Part shown: one piece after another, positions 8,975-17,382 of the stretch | Numbering within the stretch: position 1 is the stretch's first letter | How the letters are laid out: every line of letters starts with the position of its first letter | Assembly (NCBI GenBank): GCA_032068765.1 | Contig: DAMBHY010000007.1 | Span: forward strand, 1-64,000 | Reading direction: 5' to 3' | DNA from: DAMBHY01 sp032068765 | Lineage (GTDB): Bacteria; Bacteroidota; Bacteroidia; Bacteroidales; Dysgonomonadaceae | Length of the DNA: 64,000 nucleotides | Translations under genes and position numbers: made by a program | Notes under the pieces: generated by a model | What the model saw: the letters and a program-made list of their open reading frames with translations, nothing else | What the model was told of the DNA's origin: nothing | The model's database searches: none

Positions 8975-10297
8975 TCAATCCATCGACCTTTTGGGTAATC
9001 TTGACCAATATGCTTCGTTTATAATCAACTCTATGGTAACTTTTCTATCCCCTTCTCTAATATAATCAGGTTCATTAGAAGGTATTGTAGCAGCTTTTTT
9101 CCCGATACCTCTTGATTTTAGCATATTTGAAGGAACACCTCTTTTTTCTAGTTCTCTAACAACTGCATCAGCTCTTTCTGAAGAAAGTTTTTCATTATAT
9201 AATTCACTTCCTCTCGCGTCGGTATAACCAGATATTAAAAATCTTCTTTCTGGCATAGTATTAAGAATGGCAGCTATATCGTCTAGAGTTTTATGCGAAC
9301 TTTCTTTTATGGTTGCCTTATCAAAATCAAATGTTACATTTCTAAACATTAAAAACAATGGTTCTGTTTGCTTTTCCAGAGCTTGTATAATATCTGGATT
9401 TGATTTTATATATACCAAATCTTTTTCAGTTATAGCTGTGATAATGCTCTTCTCTCTATCCCAGTCTCTTTTACCAAACTTATAAGTAAATCCTAAAGTC
9501 GCAGATCCAATACCTTCTCCGTAACGTCCACCAAGTTGTTGGTCAAATCGGTCATTTAGATATGTTGCACCCAAATCCAATGTTAGATATAATTCTTTGT
9601 AAACTCTAAATTCATTTATTAAACCGATATTTAAAGAAACTTCGTTAGAACGTTTTCCCATTACATTTTCATTAAACTTGTTTCGATAAATACCCTTGTT
9701 GAATGTATGCGCCCATCCAACACCAATATACGGAATCAGATTGTAACCTCTTTTGGGGTTATGTCCAAGTATAATATCAGTTACATTAAATAATGCATCA
9801 ACTTGGGTATTAATATATTTAATATTTGTCCTATATAAAGGATAGTGACCTTCAGGTCCGTGTTCGTAGACATCGCCTTTCCAATGACCCGCTGCATCAT
9901 CATAAACTGCGTTTGTGATAAAGCCTTGATAATTATTTTGATTAGCTGGAGAGTCTGGTGTGTTATCACTCCACCCGGAAATACCATGCAAGTTAAATCC
10001 ATTTGCTTTTACTCTGACCCCTAAACCTGGTGAAAACCATTTACCTGCTGCAAAATCAATTGATGGACTTAGCATATCTACAACTCTCATTTGTTTTGTA
10101 TGGTCTCCTACAAAAATCTGAACACCACCACCAAACGAAAGGAACCAATTATCTTTAAAATAATTTGTTAATACTCTATACTTATCGTTTCCGACTAGAG
10201 TATCTGAAGTTGCTGTTCTTGTTGATTGCGTTTGAGCAAAAATACTGCTTGATAGTAATATCGAAATAGCAAGTAGTAAATGTTTGAATCTTATCAT
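8975..10297 (-). CDS. OmpA family outer membrane protein
   Basis: The protein is about 440 residues from the chosen ATG at 10297, which begins a clear signal peptide (MIRFKHLLLAISILLSSSIF, cleaved near AQ). An outer-membrane beta-barrel-like region spans roughly residues 30-275. The C-terminal OmpA domain (about 310-420) holds VTFDFDKATIKESS, the peptidoglycan-contact region ISGYTDARGSELYN and LSSERADAVVRELEKRGV. It should tether the outer membrane to peptidoglycan. The reading frame extends 11 codons further upstream, but that would place the signal sequence internally and start before the predicted promoter's transcript. It is the second OmpA-type gene in the window. Confidence 0.88.
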   Translation of the reverse strand: MIRFKHLLLAISILLSSSIFAQTQSTRTATSDTLVGNDKYRVLTNYFKDNWFLSFGGGVQIFVGDHTKQMRVVDMLSPSIDFAAGKWFSPGLGVRVKANGFNLHGISGWSDNTPDSPANQNNYQGFITNAVYDDAAGHWKGDVYEHGPEGHYPLYRTNIKYINTQVDALFNVTDIILGHNPKRGYNLIPYIGVGWAHTFNKGIYRNKFNENVMGKRSNEVSLNIGLINEFRVYKELYLTLDLGATYLNDRFDQQLGGRYGEGIGSATLGFTYKFGKRDWDREKSIITAITEKDLVYIKSNPDIIQALEKQTEPLFLMFRNVTFDFDKATIKESSHKTLDDIAAILNTMPERRFLISGYTDARGSELYNEKLSSERADAVVRELEKRGVPSNMLKSRGIGKKAATIPSNEPDYIREGDRKVTIELIINEAYWSRLPKRSMD

Positions 10298-10319
10298 CTT
10301 ATATTTATTATTTTCAGTA

Positions 10320-10327
10320 CAAAAATA
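10320..10327 (-). promoter_or_regulatory. Bacteroidota -7 box for the ompA-like gene
   Basis: The minus strand reads TATTTTTG, matching TAnnTTTG, about 22 bp before the preferred ATG at 10297. A TTTG -33 element is not evident. The site supports the downstream start over the longer frame at 10330. Confidence 0.45.
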
Positions 10328-10393
10328 CAATTTAAATTTTAATAATAATTATAATTTAATATTATAATTATTTCTGTGTAAAAAATCCATAGT

Positions 10394-12028
10394 TTAAATA
10401 TAAACATACTTTTTGCAAAAGTCTTTAACCTCCTCATGATGGCTCACAAAAATTACGATTCTATCTCCAAGATTTTTATTTAAGTTATTGAGAAATTCTT
10501 TTTCTGTTTTAGAATCTAGTGCCGATGTAGCTTCATCCAGTAAAAGAATTTTGCCAGGTCTTAATAATGAGCGTGCAATCGCAATTCTTTGTGCTTGTCC
10601 TTCTGAAATGCCGGAAGACTTTTCACCAATATATGTATCAAGACCATTTGGTAGATTGTACACAAATTGGGCAGAGGCTATTTCTAAAACATGTTTCAGT
10701 TCATTGTCAGTAGCATTCTCCTTTCCAATCATCAAGTTATCTCTAATTGTTCCGCTGAAAAGAGATGCTCCTTGTGGGACATAAACAAAATTAGATCGTG
10801 TTTTCTCGCTTATTTCCGTGCTATAATTTTTACTTTTTAGTCTTATATTTCCACTATTTGGTTTTTCTAAGGATAGAAGAAGTCTTAAAAGAGTAGTTTT
10901 CCCAGCACCACTTTCTCCTATAACTGCAATCAAATCACCTTGTTTGGCTGTCATAGAAAAATTTTCTAATATTTTACGAGAATTATTTTCATACGAAAAG
11001 GTTATATCTTCTACTTTCAATTCAACTGGCTCGTTGAAAAAAATCCTCTCGCTGATATTTTCCTTCTTTATTGATAATATTGTTTGTAGTCTATCTGCAG
11101 AAGTTCTTGCTGCTACAATATTAGGAAGTTGGCTCATTAAATCAAATACTGGGCGCTGAATTCTTGCAACCAATTGAAGAAAAGCAGTAAGCATACCCAC
11201 CGTGATTGTGTGTGAATATAAACCTTTTATTCCCCATAAAAATGCTGTGATATATCCTCCCTGAAAAGAAAGCCTCATAAAAATGTTGGCAAAAACATTT
11301 ATCCGAGTGCGTTTTCTCACTTTCTTCAGCAAAATAGATTGTTCACTTTTTAGATTGTTGAGAGTGTATGGTTGTAACTCGAAAGATCTAATAACAAGTT
11401 GATTCATCAATCCTTCCTCCAATGTGGAAGTTATTTTACTTTCACTCTCCTTTATTTGTTGAGAATATAATCTCATTTTGTTATAATAAATTTTGCTAAA
11501 CACGGCTAAAAATGGTACGCCTATACCTAGAATTATTGCAAGCGTGGAATCGAAGCTGAAAAGCATTATCACGGCTCCAATTAATTGTATTGTTGCAGAA
11601 ATAGCAGCCGGCACTCCACTTATCAATATTTTTATAATGTCTTCACTATCTCTCATTATTCTATTGAGCATATCGCCGCTGTGAATAAATTTGAGTTCAT
11701 TCCATTGTGCATAAACTAAAGAGTCATACATTTTGTAACGCAGTGAATTACTCATTTTTGTCCACGAAATGTTGCTAATTCTGATGCTTACAATTTGTAG
11801 TAATATTTGTGCCAGAACAATTATCACCAATTTGATTGCATAATTTGTAAGGTTGCCATCCATAGTGCCTGTAGCAACATCTATCGTATTCTTAGAAAGC
11901 CATACAAATAACAATGATAAACCTACCTCAGCAACATCGAGAATGATGATAAGGATAATTATCCATTTGTAATTTTTTGCAGTTTTGTAAAGGAATTTTA
12001 TCACAGCAATAAAAGTTGATGTCCACAA
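10394..12028 (-). CDS. ABC exporter, fused membrane and ATPase domains (MsbA-like)
   Basis: This is a 544-residue half-transporter. The membrane domain (about residues 15-305) has six helices. The ATPase domain (about 325-544) has Walker A GESGAGKTT, the signature region SGISEGQAQR (a Q variant of LSGGQ), Walker B ILLLDEATSALD and the switch histidine in VSHHEEV. It likely exports a lipid, glycan precursor or peptide across the inner membrane as a homodimer. No ATG lies before the first helix: the frame opens with TTG at 12028, with GTG at 12004 as the alternative. A -7 box about 17 bp upstream favours TTG and a very short leader. Confidence 0.87.
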   Translation of the reverse strand: MWTSTFIAVIKFLYKTAKNYKWIIILIIILDVAEVGLSLLFVWLSKNTIDVATGTMDGNLTNYAIKLVIIVLAQILLQIVSIRISNISWTKMSNSLRYKMYDSLVYAQWNELKFIHSGDMLNRIMRDSEDIIKILISGVPAAISATIQLIGAVIMLFSFDSTLAIILGIGVPFLAVFSKIYYNKMRLYSQQIKESESKITSTLEEGLMNQLVIRSFELQPYTLNNLKSEQSILLKKVRKRTRINVFANIFMRLSFQGGYITAFLWGIKGLYSHTITVGMLTAFLQLVARIQRPVFDLMSQLPNIVAARTSADRLQTILSIKKENISERIFFNEPVELKVEDITFSYENNSRKILENFSMTAKQGDLIAVIGESGAGKTTLLRLLLSLEKPNSGNIRLKSKNYSTEISEKTRSNFVYVPQGASLFSGTIRDNLMIGKENATDNELKHVLEIASAQFVYNLPNGLDTYIGEKSSGISEGQAQRIAIARSLLRPGKILLLDEATSALDSKTEKEFLNNLNKNLGDRIVIFVSHHEEVKDFCKKYVYI

Positions 12029-12044
12029 AAATAAGCTAATTTAT

Positions 12045-12052
12045 CAAATTTA
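12045..12052 (-). promoter_or_regulatory. Bacteroidota -7 box for the ABC exporter
   Basis: The minus strand reads TAAATTTG, an exact TAnnTTTG match. It would start transcription about 10 bases before the TTG start codon. No clear -33 TTTG is present. Confidence 0.45.
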
Positions 12053-12065
12053 TAAGAGATATTAT

Positions 12066-12105
12066 TTGAATTCTAATTATGTTGAATAAATGTTTTAGAA
12101 TTCAA
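12066..12105. promoter_or_regulatory. Perfect 11-bp inverted repeat between divergent promoters
   Basis: TTGAATTCTAA (12066-12076) and TTAGAATTCAA (12095-12105) are perfect complements with an 18-bp spacer. Each arm falls about where the -33 region of one divergent promoter should lie (-7 boxes at 12045-12052 and 12130-12137). There is no T-run, so an operator is more likely than a terminator. Confidence 0.5.
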
Positions 12106-12129
12106 TTTTTTAGTTAAAATCAAATATTA

Positions 12130-12137
12130 TATATTTG
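12130..12137 (+). promoter_or_regulatory. Bacteroidota -7 box for the DUF4230 gene
   Basis: TATATTTG matches TAnnTTTG exactly and ends 18 bp before the ATG at 12156. Confidence 0.45.
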
Positions 12138-12155
12138 TAGAATAAAGTTTATCAA

Positions 12156-12776
12156 ATGTCATATTTGTCAGAAAAGAAATTTAGAACTTCAACTATATTT
12201 TTTCTTTTAACTACGCTTGTTCTTTTGGTTTTGTTAATTATAAACTATACGAAAAAACCAAAAGACGAATTTGGCTATAACAGTACGACAGTTCTTGCAA
12301 AGATAATTAATATTCAGGAACTTGCGCTAGTTAAATATAATTATACGGGCGTTGTAGGTTTTAAAGATAACTATAAGATTTTAAATATAAATGTACCGCT
12401 AACAGAAAAATATTTCTTGTTAAAATATAACGGTTACATCAAAGCAGGTATCAATTTCGAAAGAATCAAAGTAGATGTTGAAGATAAAAGTGTGTATGTT
12501 TCGATGCCTAAGCCAGAATTGATGGACATTGTTATCGATGAGAATTCTGTGAAAGTGTATGATGAAAGTGAAAATGCATTCAATCCAATTAAAATTTCTG
12601 ATTATAATCAAGCATTGATAAAAGAAAAGGATACAATGAAAAAAGATGCTATAAATCAGGGTATTTTAAATGATGCAAAAAAACAATCTGAGCTCGCAAT
12701 ACGTTCAATGCTTGAACAAATGGGATTTGAACAAATTGTGATAACTGATGAAATCGTCTTACCTGCTAAAAATTAA
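12156..12776 (+). CDS. DUF4230 domain protein, membrane-anchored
   Basis: This is a 206-residue protein with one N-terminal membrane helix (about residues 13-31, TIFFLLTTLVLLVLLIINYT). A soluble DUF4230-type domain follows: LVKYNYTGVVGF, FLLKYNGYIKAGINF, KVDVEDKSVYVSMPKPELM, then the lysine/glutamate-rich helix ending IRSMLEQMGFEQIVI. Family members sit in the envelope with unknown function. The gene is divergent from the ABC exporter and 6 bp before the next gene, so the two downstream genes form a small operon. I infer an extracytoplasmic position for the domain from the single helix. Confidence 0.8.
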   Translation: MSYLSEKKFRTSTIFFLLTTLVLLVLLIINYTKKPKDEFGYNSTTVLAKIINIQELALVKYNYTGVVGFKDNYKILNINVPLTEKYFLLKYNGYIKAGINFERIKVDVEDKSVYVSMPKPELMDIVIDENSVKVYDESENAFNPIKISDYNQALIKEKDTMKKDAINQGILNDAKKQSELAIRSMLEQMGFEQIVITDEIVLPAKN

Positions 12777-12782
12777 TTAAAT

Positions 12783-13307
12783 ATGAGGTTTATAACTCGC
12801 CTTTTCCTAACATGGGTTTCTATATTTCTGTGTTTCTATTTAGGAGTCATTGTGATGGTTTCACTGCTTTGGCATGTTGAGTTGTCATTTTTCAAATTAT
12901 TTTTAGTATTTCTTATCGTGGGAGTTTTGCCTCCAGCATTGATTACTTTATATTTCTACAAGAAATTAAATTATATTGAATCTGAAGATATCAACGAACC
13001 GGATTTTCCACACAAAAGAAAAATTGTATTGCCTTTTAAGCAAATGTCTTTGAAGCAGCGTCCATTTGATGAATTAATGGTGCGTGTGGACAGGCAGTGG
13101 GTGTTAACTTTTACTGACAGAGAAAATCAGATTTTAAAATTCAGAACAGATACCCGTATTTTTTCCTGGGGTGTAGGAGTCTATTTAAAAATGATAGATT
13201 CTAAAACTGTAAGTGTGGTAGTTTATCCTATCATGCCTATGACAAAGCACGATGTAAGAGTTATTAACCACACTTTCCGCCTTCTTCAATCCATATTGAA
13301 TCCTTAA
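12783..13307 (+). CDS. Hypothetical membrane protein with two N-terminal helices
   Basis: The family is not recognised. This 174-residue protein has two hydrophobic helices (about residues 5-30 and 37-59, the second containing FFKLFLVFLIVGVLPPALI). A mixed polar domain of about 110 residues follows, with alternating short strands (QWVLTFTDRENQILKF, VGVYLKMIDSKTVSVVVYPI) and a final HTFRLLQSIL helix. It follows the DUF4230 gene by 6 bp and probably shares its transcript. The hydrophilic part has PH-domain-like strand spacing, but that is only an impression. Confidence 0.7.
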   Translation: MRFITRLFLTWVSIFLCFYLGVIVMVSLLWHVELSFFKLFLVFLIVGVLPPALITLYFYKKLNYIESEDINEPDFPHKRKIVLPFKQMSLKQRPFDELMVRVDRQWVLTFTDRENQILKFRTDTRIFSWGVGVYLKMIDSKTVSVVVYPIMPMTKHDVRVINHTFRLLQSILNP

Positions 13308-13321
13308 TTTCTCAATTCCAC

Positions 13322-13864
13322 TTATTTGAATGGATATCCTTCGCAGTATTTTATAACTGTTTCATCGATAAACTCAAGAAAATCATTGTATTGAGTTTTG
13401 GATATCATTTTTGGATAGCTCAAAATCAATAATTCTATTGGTGTTTCTTCCTTGCGATAAGGTAAGTGAACGAAACGATATGGAGTAAGCGCGTAACCAT
13501 TTCTTTCGTAAAATTGAAGTCTGCGAACAGACTGTTCGTTATTCAGCGGATCGATTTCTATAATGATAGTATGTTTTTTATCGCTTAACTCACGGAGTAA
13601 TAAAGCTCCATAACCTTGACTTCTCAAGTCGGGGTGTATTGCCAAATGCTCCAAATATCTGTATTCGCTCCATTCCCAATAAAATAAAATCCCGATTAAC
13701 TGATTGCCTTCCCATGCTGATATTGGTGCAAAGCGTGTATCTTCTATTGCCCGCAAATGGTCTTCGAGTTTTCTAATTTCCGCAACAGGAAAACTTTCCT
13801 CATAGAGTTTCCATACTTGATCCCATCTATAAGTATCTTCCGGTTGAATACGTAAAAATTTCAT
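13322..13864 (-). CDS. GNAT family N-acetyltransferase
   Basis: This is a 180-residue single-domain GNAT protein. Motif A, the acetyl-CoA pyrophosphate loop, is LEHLAIHPDLRSQGYGALLL at about residues 72-91, with the R/QxxGxG/A core RSQGYG. Motif B shows as RRLQFYERNGYAL. The substrate is unknown. The frame begins MKFLRIQPEDTYRWDQVW, a normal GNAT first strand. It is convergent with the preceding plus-strand gene (14 bp between stops) and stands alone, with the DsbA-like gene 61 bp upstream. Confidence 0.88.
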   Translation of the reverse strand: MKFLRIQPEDTYRWDQVWKLYEESFPVAEIRKLEDHLRAIEDTRFAPISAWEGNQLIGILFYWEWSEYRYLEHLAIHPDLRSQGYGALLLRELSDKKHTIIIEIDPLNNEQSVRRLQFYERNGYALTPYRFVHLPYRKEETPIELLILSYPKMISKTQYNDFLEFIDETVIKYCEGYPFK

Positions 13865-13925
13865 GAACTATATTTTTATTACAAAGATAACCAATTAGAA
13901 TAACGGTTTTTTCAAAAAAGGGATT

Positions 13926-14657
13926 TTATATTTCACATGTCCCGTCAGCATTGCATGATTTTCCTTTTTTCACTTTTATGTTACCCGTCTGAGCAGGAAC
14001 CCTCAATCTCCAATCCTTGAAAGATTTATCTAAAACTTTTTTGAATAAATCGACAGATTCTGAACCAATTATCGCTTGACGTCTATCCACAAGAAAAGTT
14101 GGCACTGTGTCAAATCCTAAATTTTGTGCTTCTTGGACATCTTGTTGTATTTCATAAAGAAAATCATCACTTTCCAACATCTGACGAATGGAGGTTTCTT
14201 TCAATCCTGAATCTGTTCCGATTTCTAGAAGAACATCAATGTTGCTATAATCTTTCGCATCTTCAAAATAAGCTTTTCCAAGTGCATCAACTACTTTATC
14301 AGCCTGTCCGATAGTGTGAGCAAGTTTTATAAGACGATGAGCATCTTTGGTGTTGGCGGCAATTCCATTCCACAGATTGAATTTTACTCCTGCTTTTTTT
14401 GACAATTCTTCAATATTTTGGAACATATTGTTGATTGCATCCTCAGAAAGTCCTGCATAGTTGGTGAGATATTCAACTACGGGAATTCCTTTTCCATTAC
14501 CAGGCAAATCCGAGTTGAGAGGATAAGCTTTCCAAATTACTTCAATTTGGTCGTTAAATTCAAAATCTTTTCGAGCTTCTTCAAAATTTTTTTTCCCTAA
14601 GTAACAATACGGACACATGATGTCCGTCCATATTTCGATTGTAATTTTATTTTTCAT
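13926..14657 (-). CDS. DsbA family oxidoreductase, FrnE-like
   Basis: This is a 243-residue thioredoxin-fold protein with the active site CPYC at residues 15-18 (DIMCPYCYLGKKNF). A helical insertion follows, and the cis-proline region is FDTVPTFLVDRRQAIIGSES. No signal peptide is present, so it is a cytoplasmic FrnE/2-hydroxychromene-2-carboxylate isomerase-like thiol oxidoreductase rather than a periplasmic DsbA. Two extra cysteines sit in the C-terminal tail GKSCNADGTCEI, which could bind metal or form a second redox pair. A terminator lies between it and clpC upstream, so it has its own promoter. Confidence 0.87.
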   Translation of the reverse strand: MKNKITIEIWTDIMCPYCYLGKKNFEEARKDFEFNDQIEVIWKAYPLNSDLPGNGKGIPVVEYLTNYAGLSEDAINNMFQNIEELSKKAGVKFNLWNGIAANTKDAHRLIKLAHTIGQADKVVDALGKAYFEDAKDYSNIDVLLEIGTDSGLKETSIRQMLESDDFLYEIQQDVQEAQNLGFDTVPTFLVDRRQAIIGSESVDLFKKVLDKSFKDWRLRVPAQTGNIKVKKGKSCNADGTCEI

Positions 14658-14707
14658 AACTATTTCTATATTGTTTCAAACGTCTATCTGCTTGTGTTTG
14701 TTCCAAG

Positions 14708-14740
14708 AAAAATAAGGAACCATATAAGGCTCCTTATTTA
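14708..14740 (-). terminator. Intrinsic terminator after clpC
   Basis: On the minus strand AAATAAGGAGCC pairs with GGTTCCTTATTT (one mismatch) around a 6-base loop, followed by a T-run. It begins about 20 bp after the clpC stop. Confidence 0.75.
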
Positions 14741-14762
14741 AAATTTATATCATTATTAAATA

Positions 14763-17327
14763 TTACTCTTTTGATTTCTCAATATTCATCACAATTTTCT
14801 GTTGTTCTTTATCGAAATCTACCAAAATCGTATCTCCTTCCTGAATTTTTGTTTTAAGGATTACTTCAGCCATTTCATCTTCTACATACTTTTGAATCGC
14901 ACGTTTGAGAGGACGTACACCAAATTGAACGTCATAGCCTTTATCCGCAATAAATTCTTTGGATGTTTCTGTTAATACCATTTTATATCCCAAGTCAGAG
15001 ATACGTTTTGACAATCCTGCTAGTTCCAGGTCTATGATTTTGTAAATCGATTCTTTACTCAACTGGTCAAACATTACAATATCGTCAATACGATTGATGA
15101 ATTCGGGTGCAAACGCCTTATTTAATGCTTTTTGTATAACACTTCGTGAATATTCTGCATCTACTATTGCAGAACCGGAAGTATTGAATCCAACTCCTCG
15201 TCCAAAATCTTTCAATTGTCGTGTACCTATATTTGACGTCATGATGATTATCGTATTCTTGAAATCAACTTTTCGTCCTAAACTATCAGTAACATGACCT
15301 TCGTCAAATATCTGCAGCAAAATATTGAACACATCGGGATGTGCTTTTTCTATTTCGTCAAGCAAAACTACAGAGTAGGGACGACGACGTACTTTTTCGG
15401 TAAGTTGACCGCCTTCTTCGTAACCAACATATCCCGGAGGTGCTCCTACAAGGCGCGAAACATTAAATTTTTCCATGTATTCACTCATGTCCACACGGAT
15501 AAGATTTTGCGAAGAATCAAATAGATATTCAGCAAGCTTTTTAGCTAAATGGGTTTTACCAACACCTGTAGGACCTAAAAACATAAACGTTCCTATTGGC
15601 TTATTAGGATCTTTCAATCCCACACGGTTACGCTGAATGGCTTTTACAATTTTGTCTACTGCTTCATCCTGACCTATAACTTTCGATTTAAGAATGTCTT
15701 TCATCTCAATCAAACGTTCACCTTCAGCTTGTGCAATTCGCTGCACCGGAACTCCCGACATAAGAGCTACGACTGTTTCTACTTTGTCGGCACCAACAAT
15801 TTCGGGTTTATCTTTTATTTCTTGCTGCCATTTATCCTCCTCAGCTTCCAGCGTAAGAATCAACTGACGTTGTTTATCACGATAACTTGCTGCAACTTCA
15901 TATTTTTGAGCTTTTACCGCTTCTGTTTTTAATTGTTCCACTTCTTTCAACTGAGCTTCCAAATCCTCAATAATTTTTGGAATAACAATATTTGAAATGT
16001 GTGCTCGAGCGCCAGCTTCATCGAGGGCATCGATTGCTTTATCTGGAAATGTTCTGTCTGTTATATATCTTTCAGTGAGCTTTACACAAGACTCCAAAGC
16101 TTCATCCGTATATTTCACATTATGATAATCTTCGTAACGTGTGCGGATATTTTTTAGAATTTCTAACGTTTCATCAGCGGTTGTAGGATCTACAATCACT
16201 TTTTGGAAACGTCTTTCTAATGCGCCATCTTTTTCAATATTTTTACGATATTCGTCTAGAGTAGTAGCGCCGATACATTGAATTTCACCTCTTGCCAATG
16301 CAGGTTTCAACATATTTGCTGCGTCTAAAGAGCCAGCAGCCCCTCCAGCACCGACAATTGTGTGGATTTCATCAATAAAAAGAATCACATTAGGATTTTT
16401 AGAAAGCTCATTCAAAATGGCTTTGATTCTTTCTTCAAATTGTCCACGATATTTGGTACCTGCTACAATTGATGCCATATCTAAAGCAATAACCCTCTTG
16501 TCGAAAAGTGTACGTGATACTTTCTTTTGAATAATTCTAAGCGCTAAACCATCAACAATAGCCGATTTTCCTACGCCCGGATCACCAATCAACACGGGAT
16601 TATTTTTCTTCCTGCGACTTAAAATTTGCGCAATACGTTCAATTTCCTTTTCACGTCCCACTACCGGGTCTAGTCTGCCATCTAAAGCTGCGCGAGTTAA
16701 ATCTGTACCAAAATTATCCAATACTGGCGTATCCGAAGAAGATTTAGATGAGCCTCCAGTATTTCCTTGGCTACGGGTAGGTTTTTCGGGCGATGCAAAA
16801 GCGTCATCGTCCTCTTCATCATCGTCTGTAAAATTAGCACCCATGTCAATAGATTCGGAGATATTTTCGCCCTGTAGTTTGTCCATTGAATTACTTTTAG
16901 ACAATTGAATATAATCTATTGCCGCATTGTAGTCCAAGTCAAATTCTTCCAGAATTTCTGCCAGTGAGGATGATCTGTCTTTTAGTATTGCCAGTAACAA
17001 ATGTTCTGTATCCGTCTCTTCACTTTTCAAATTACGTGCTTCCAGAATACTGAGTTTAAGAATTTTCTCAGAATTTTTGGATATAACAAGTTCATTAGGT
17101 GAAGTAAATTCATCCTGATGTTTGCGAACCGAGTCGTCAATTTTATTTTTTAAAACTTTTATGTCAATATTAAAATCTTGTAAAAGTTGGATGGCTTTTC
17201 CGCTTGCTTCCCTGAGTATTCCAAGGAAAAGATGTTCAGGACCTACAAAGTTATTTTCGAGTCGTCCTGCTTCTTCGCGACTGTAAGCCATTATATCTTT
17301 GATTCTATTTGAAAAATTAGTATTCAT
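14763..17327 (-). CDS. clpC: ATP-dependent Clp protease ATP-binding subunit ClpC
   Basis: This is an 854-residue Hsp100 unfoldase that feeds substrates to ClpP. It has an N-terminal double repeat (about 1-145), an acidic/serine-rich linker (about 165-200), a first AAA+ domain with Walker A GDPGVGKS at 248-255, a UVR-type middle segment (YEVAASYRDKQRQL), a second AAA+ domain with Walker A GPTGVGKT, and a small C-terminal domain. The UVR segment in place of the long ClpB coiled coil makes it ClpC. It lies downstream of DUF2007 and the AI-2E transporter, but a 55-bp gap holds a possible sigma-54-like promoter, which would fit stress induction. Confidence 0.95.
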   Translation of the reverse strand: MNTNFSNRIKDIMAYSREEAGRLENNFVGPEHLFLGILREASGKAIQLLQDFNIDIKVLKNKIDDSVRKHQDEFTSPNELVISKNSEKILKLSILEARNLKSEETDTEHLLLAILKDRSSSLAEILEEFDLDYNAAIDYIQLSKSNSMDKLQGENISESIDMGANFTDDDEEDDDAFASPEKPTRSQGNTGGSSKSSSDTPVLDNFGTDLTRAALDGRLDPVVGREKEIERIAQILSRRKKNNPVLIGDPGVGKSAIVDGLALRIIQKKVSRTLFDKRVIALDMASIVAGTKYRGQFEERIKAILNELSKNPNVILFIDEIHTIVGAGGAAGSLDAANMLKPALARGEIQCIGATTLDEYRKNIEKDGALERRFQKVIVDPTTADETLEILKNIRTRYEDYHNVKYTDEALESCVKLTERYITDRTFPDKAIDALDEAGARAHISNIVIPKIIEDLEAQLKEVEQLKTEAVKAQKYEVAASYRDKQRQLILTLEAEEDKWQQEIKDKPEIVGADKVETVVALMSGVPVQRIAQAEGERLIEMKDILKSKVIGQDEAVDKIVKAIQRNRVGLKDPNKPIGTFMFLGPTGVGKTHLAKKLAEYLFDSSQNLIRVDMSEYMEKFNVSRLVGAPPGYVGYEEGGQLTEKVRRRPYSVVLLDEIEKAHPDVFNILLQIFDEGHVTDSLGRKVDFKNTIIIMTSNIGTRQLKDFGRGVGFNTSGSAIVDAEYSRSVIQKALNKAFAPEFINRIDDIVMFDQLSKESIYKIIDLELAGLSKRISDLGYKMVLTETSKEFIADKGYDVQFGVRPLKRAIQKYVEDEMAEVILKTKIQEGDTILVDFDKEQQKIVMNIEKSKE

Positions 17328-17360
17328 TTTATTTTACCTTTCTCTTAATTTACTACTTAT

Positions 17361-17380
17361 AGTACAAATTGTATGCCAAA
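17361..17380 (-). promoter_or_regulatory. Possible sigma-54-like -24/-12 element before clpC
   Basis: The minus strand reads TTTGGCATAC followed by AATTTGTACT, giving TTGGCATA-N4-TTGTA with GG-N10-GT. The -12 dinucleotide is GT instead of GC, so this is a weaker match than the groES site. Transcription would start about 25 bases before the ATG. Confidence 0.35.
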
Positions 17381-17382
17381 AA

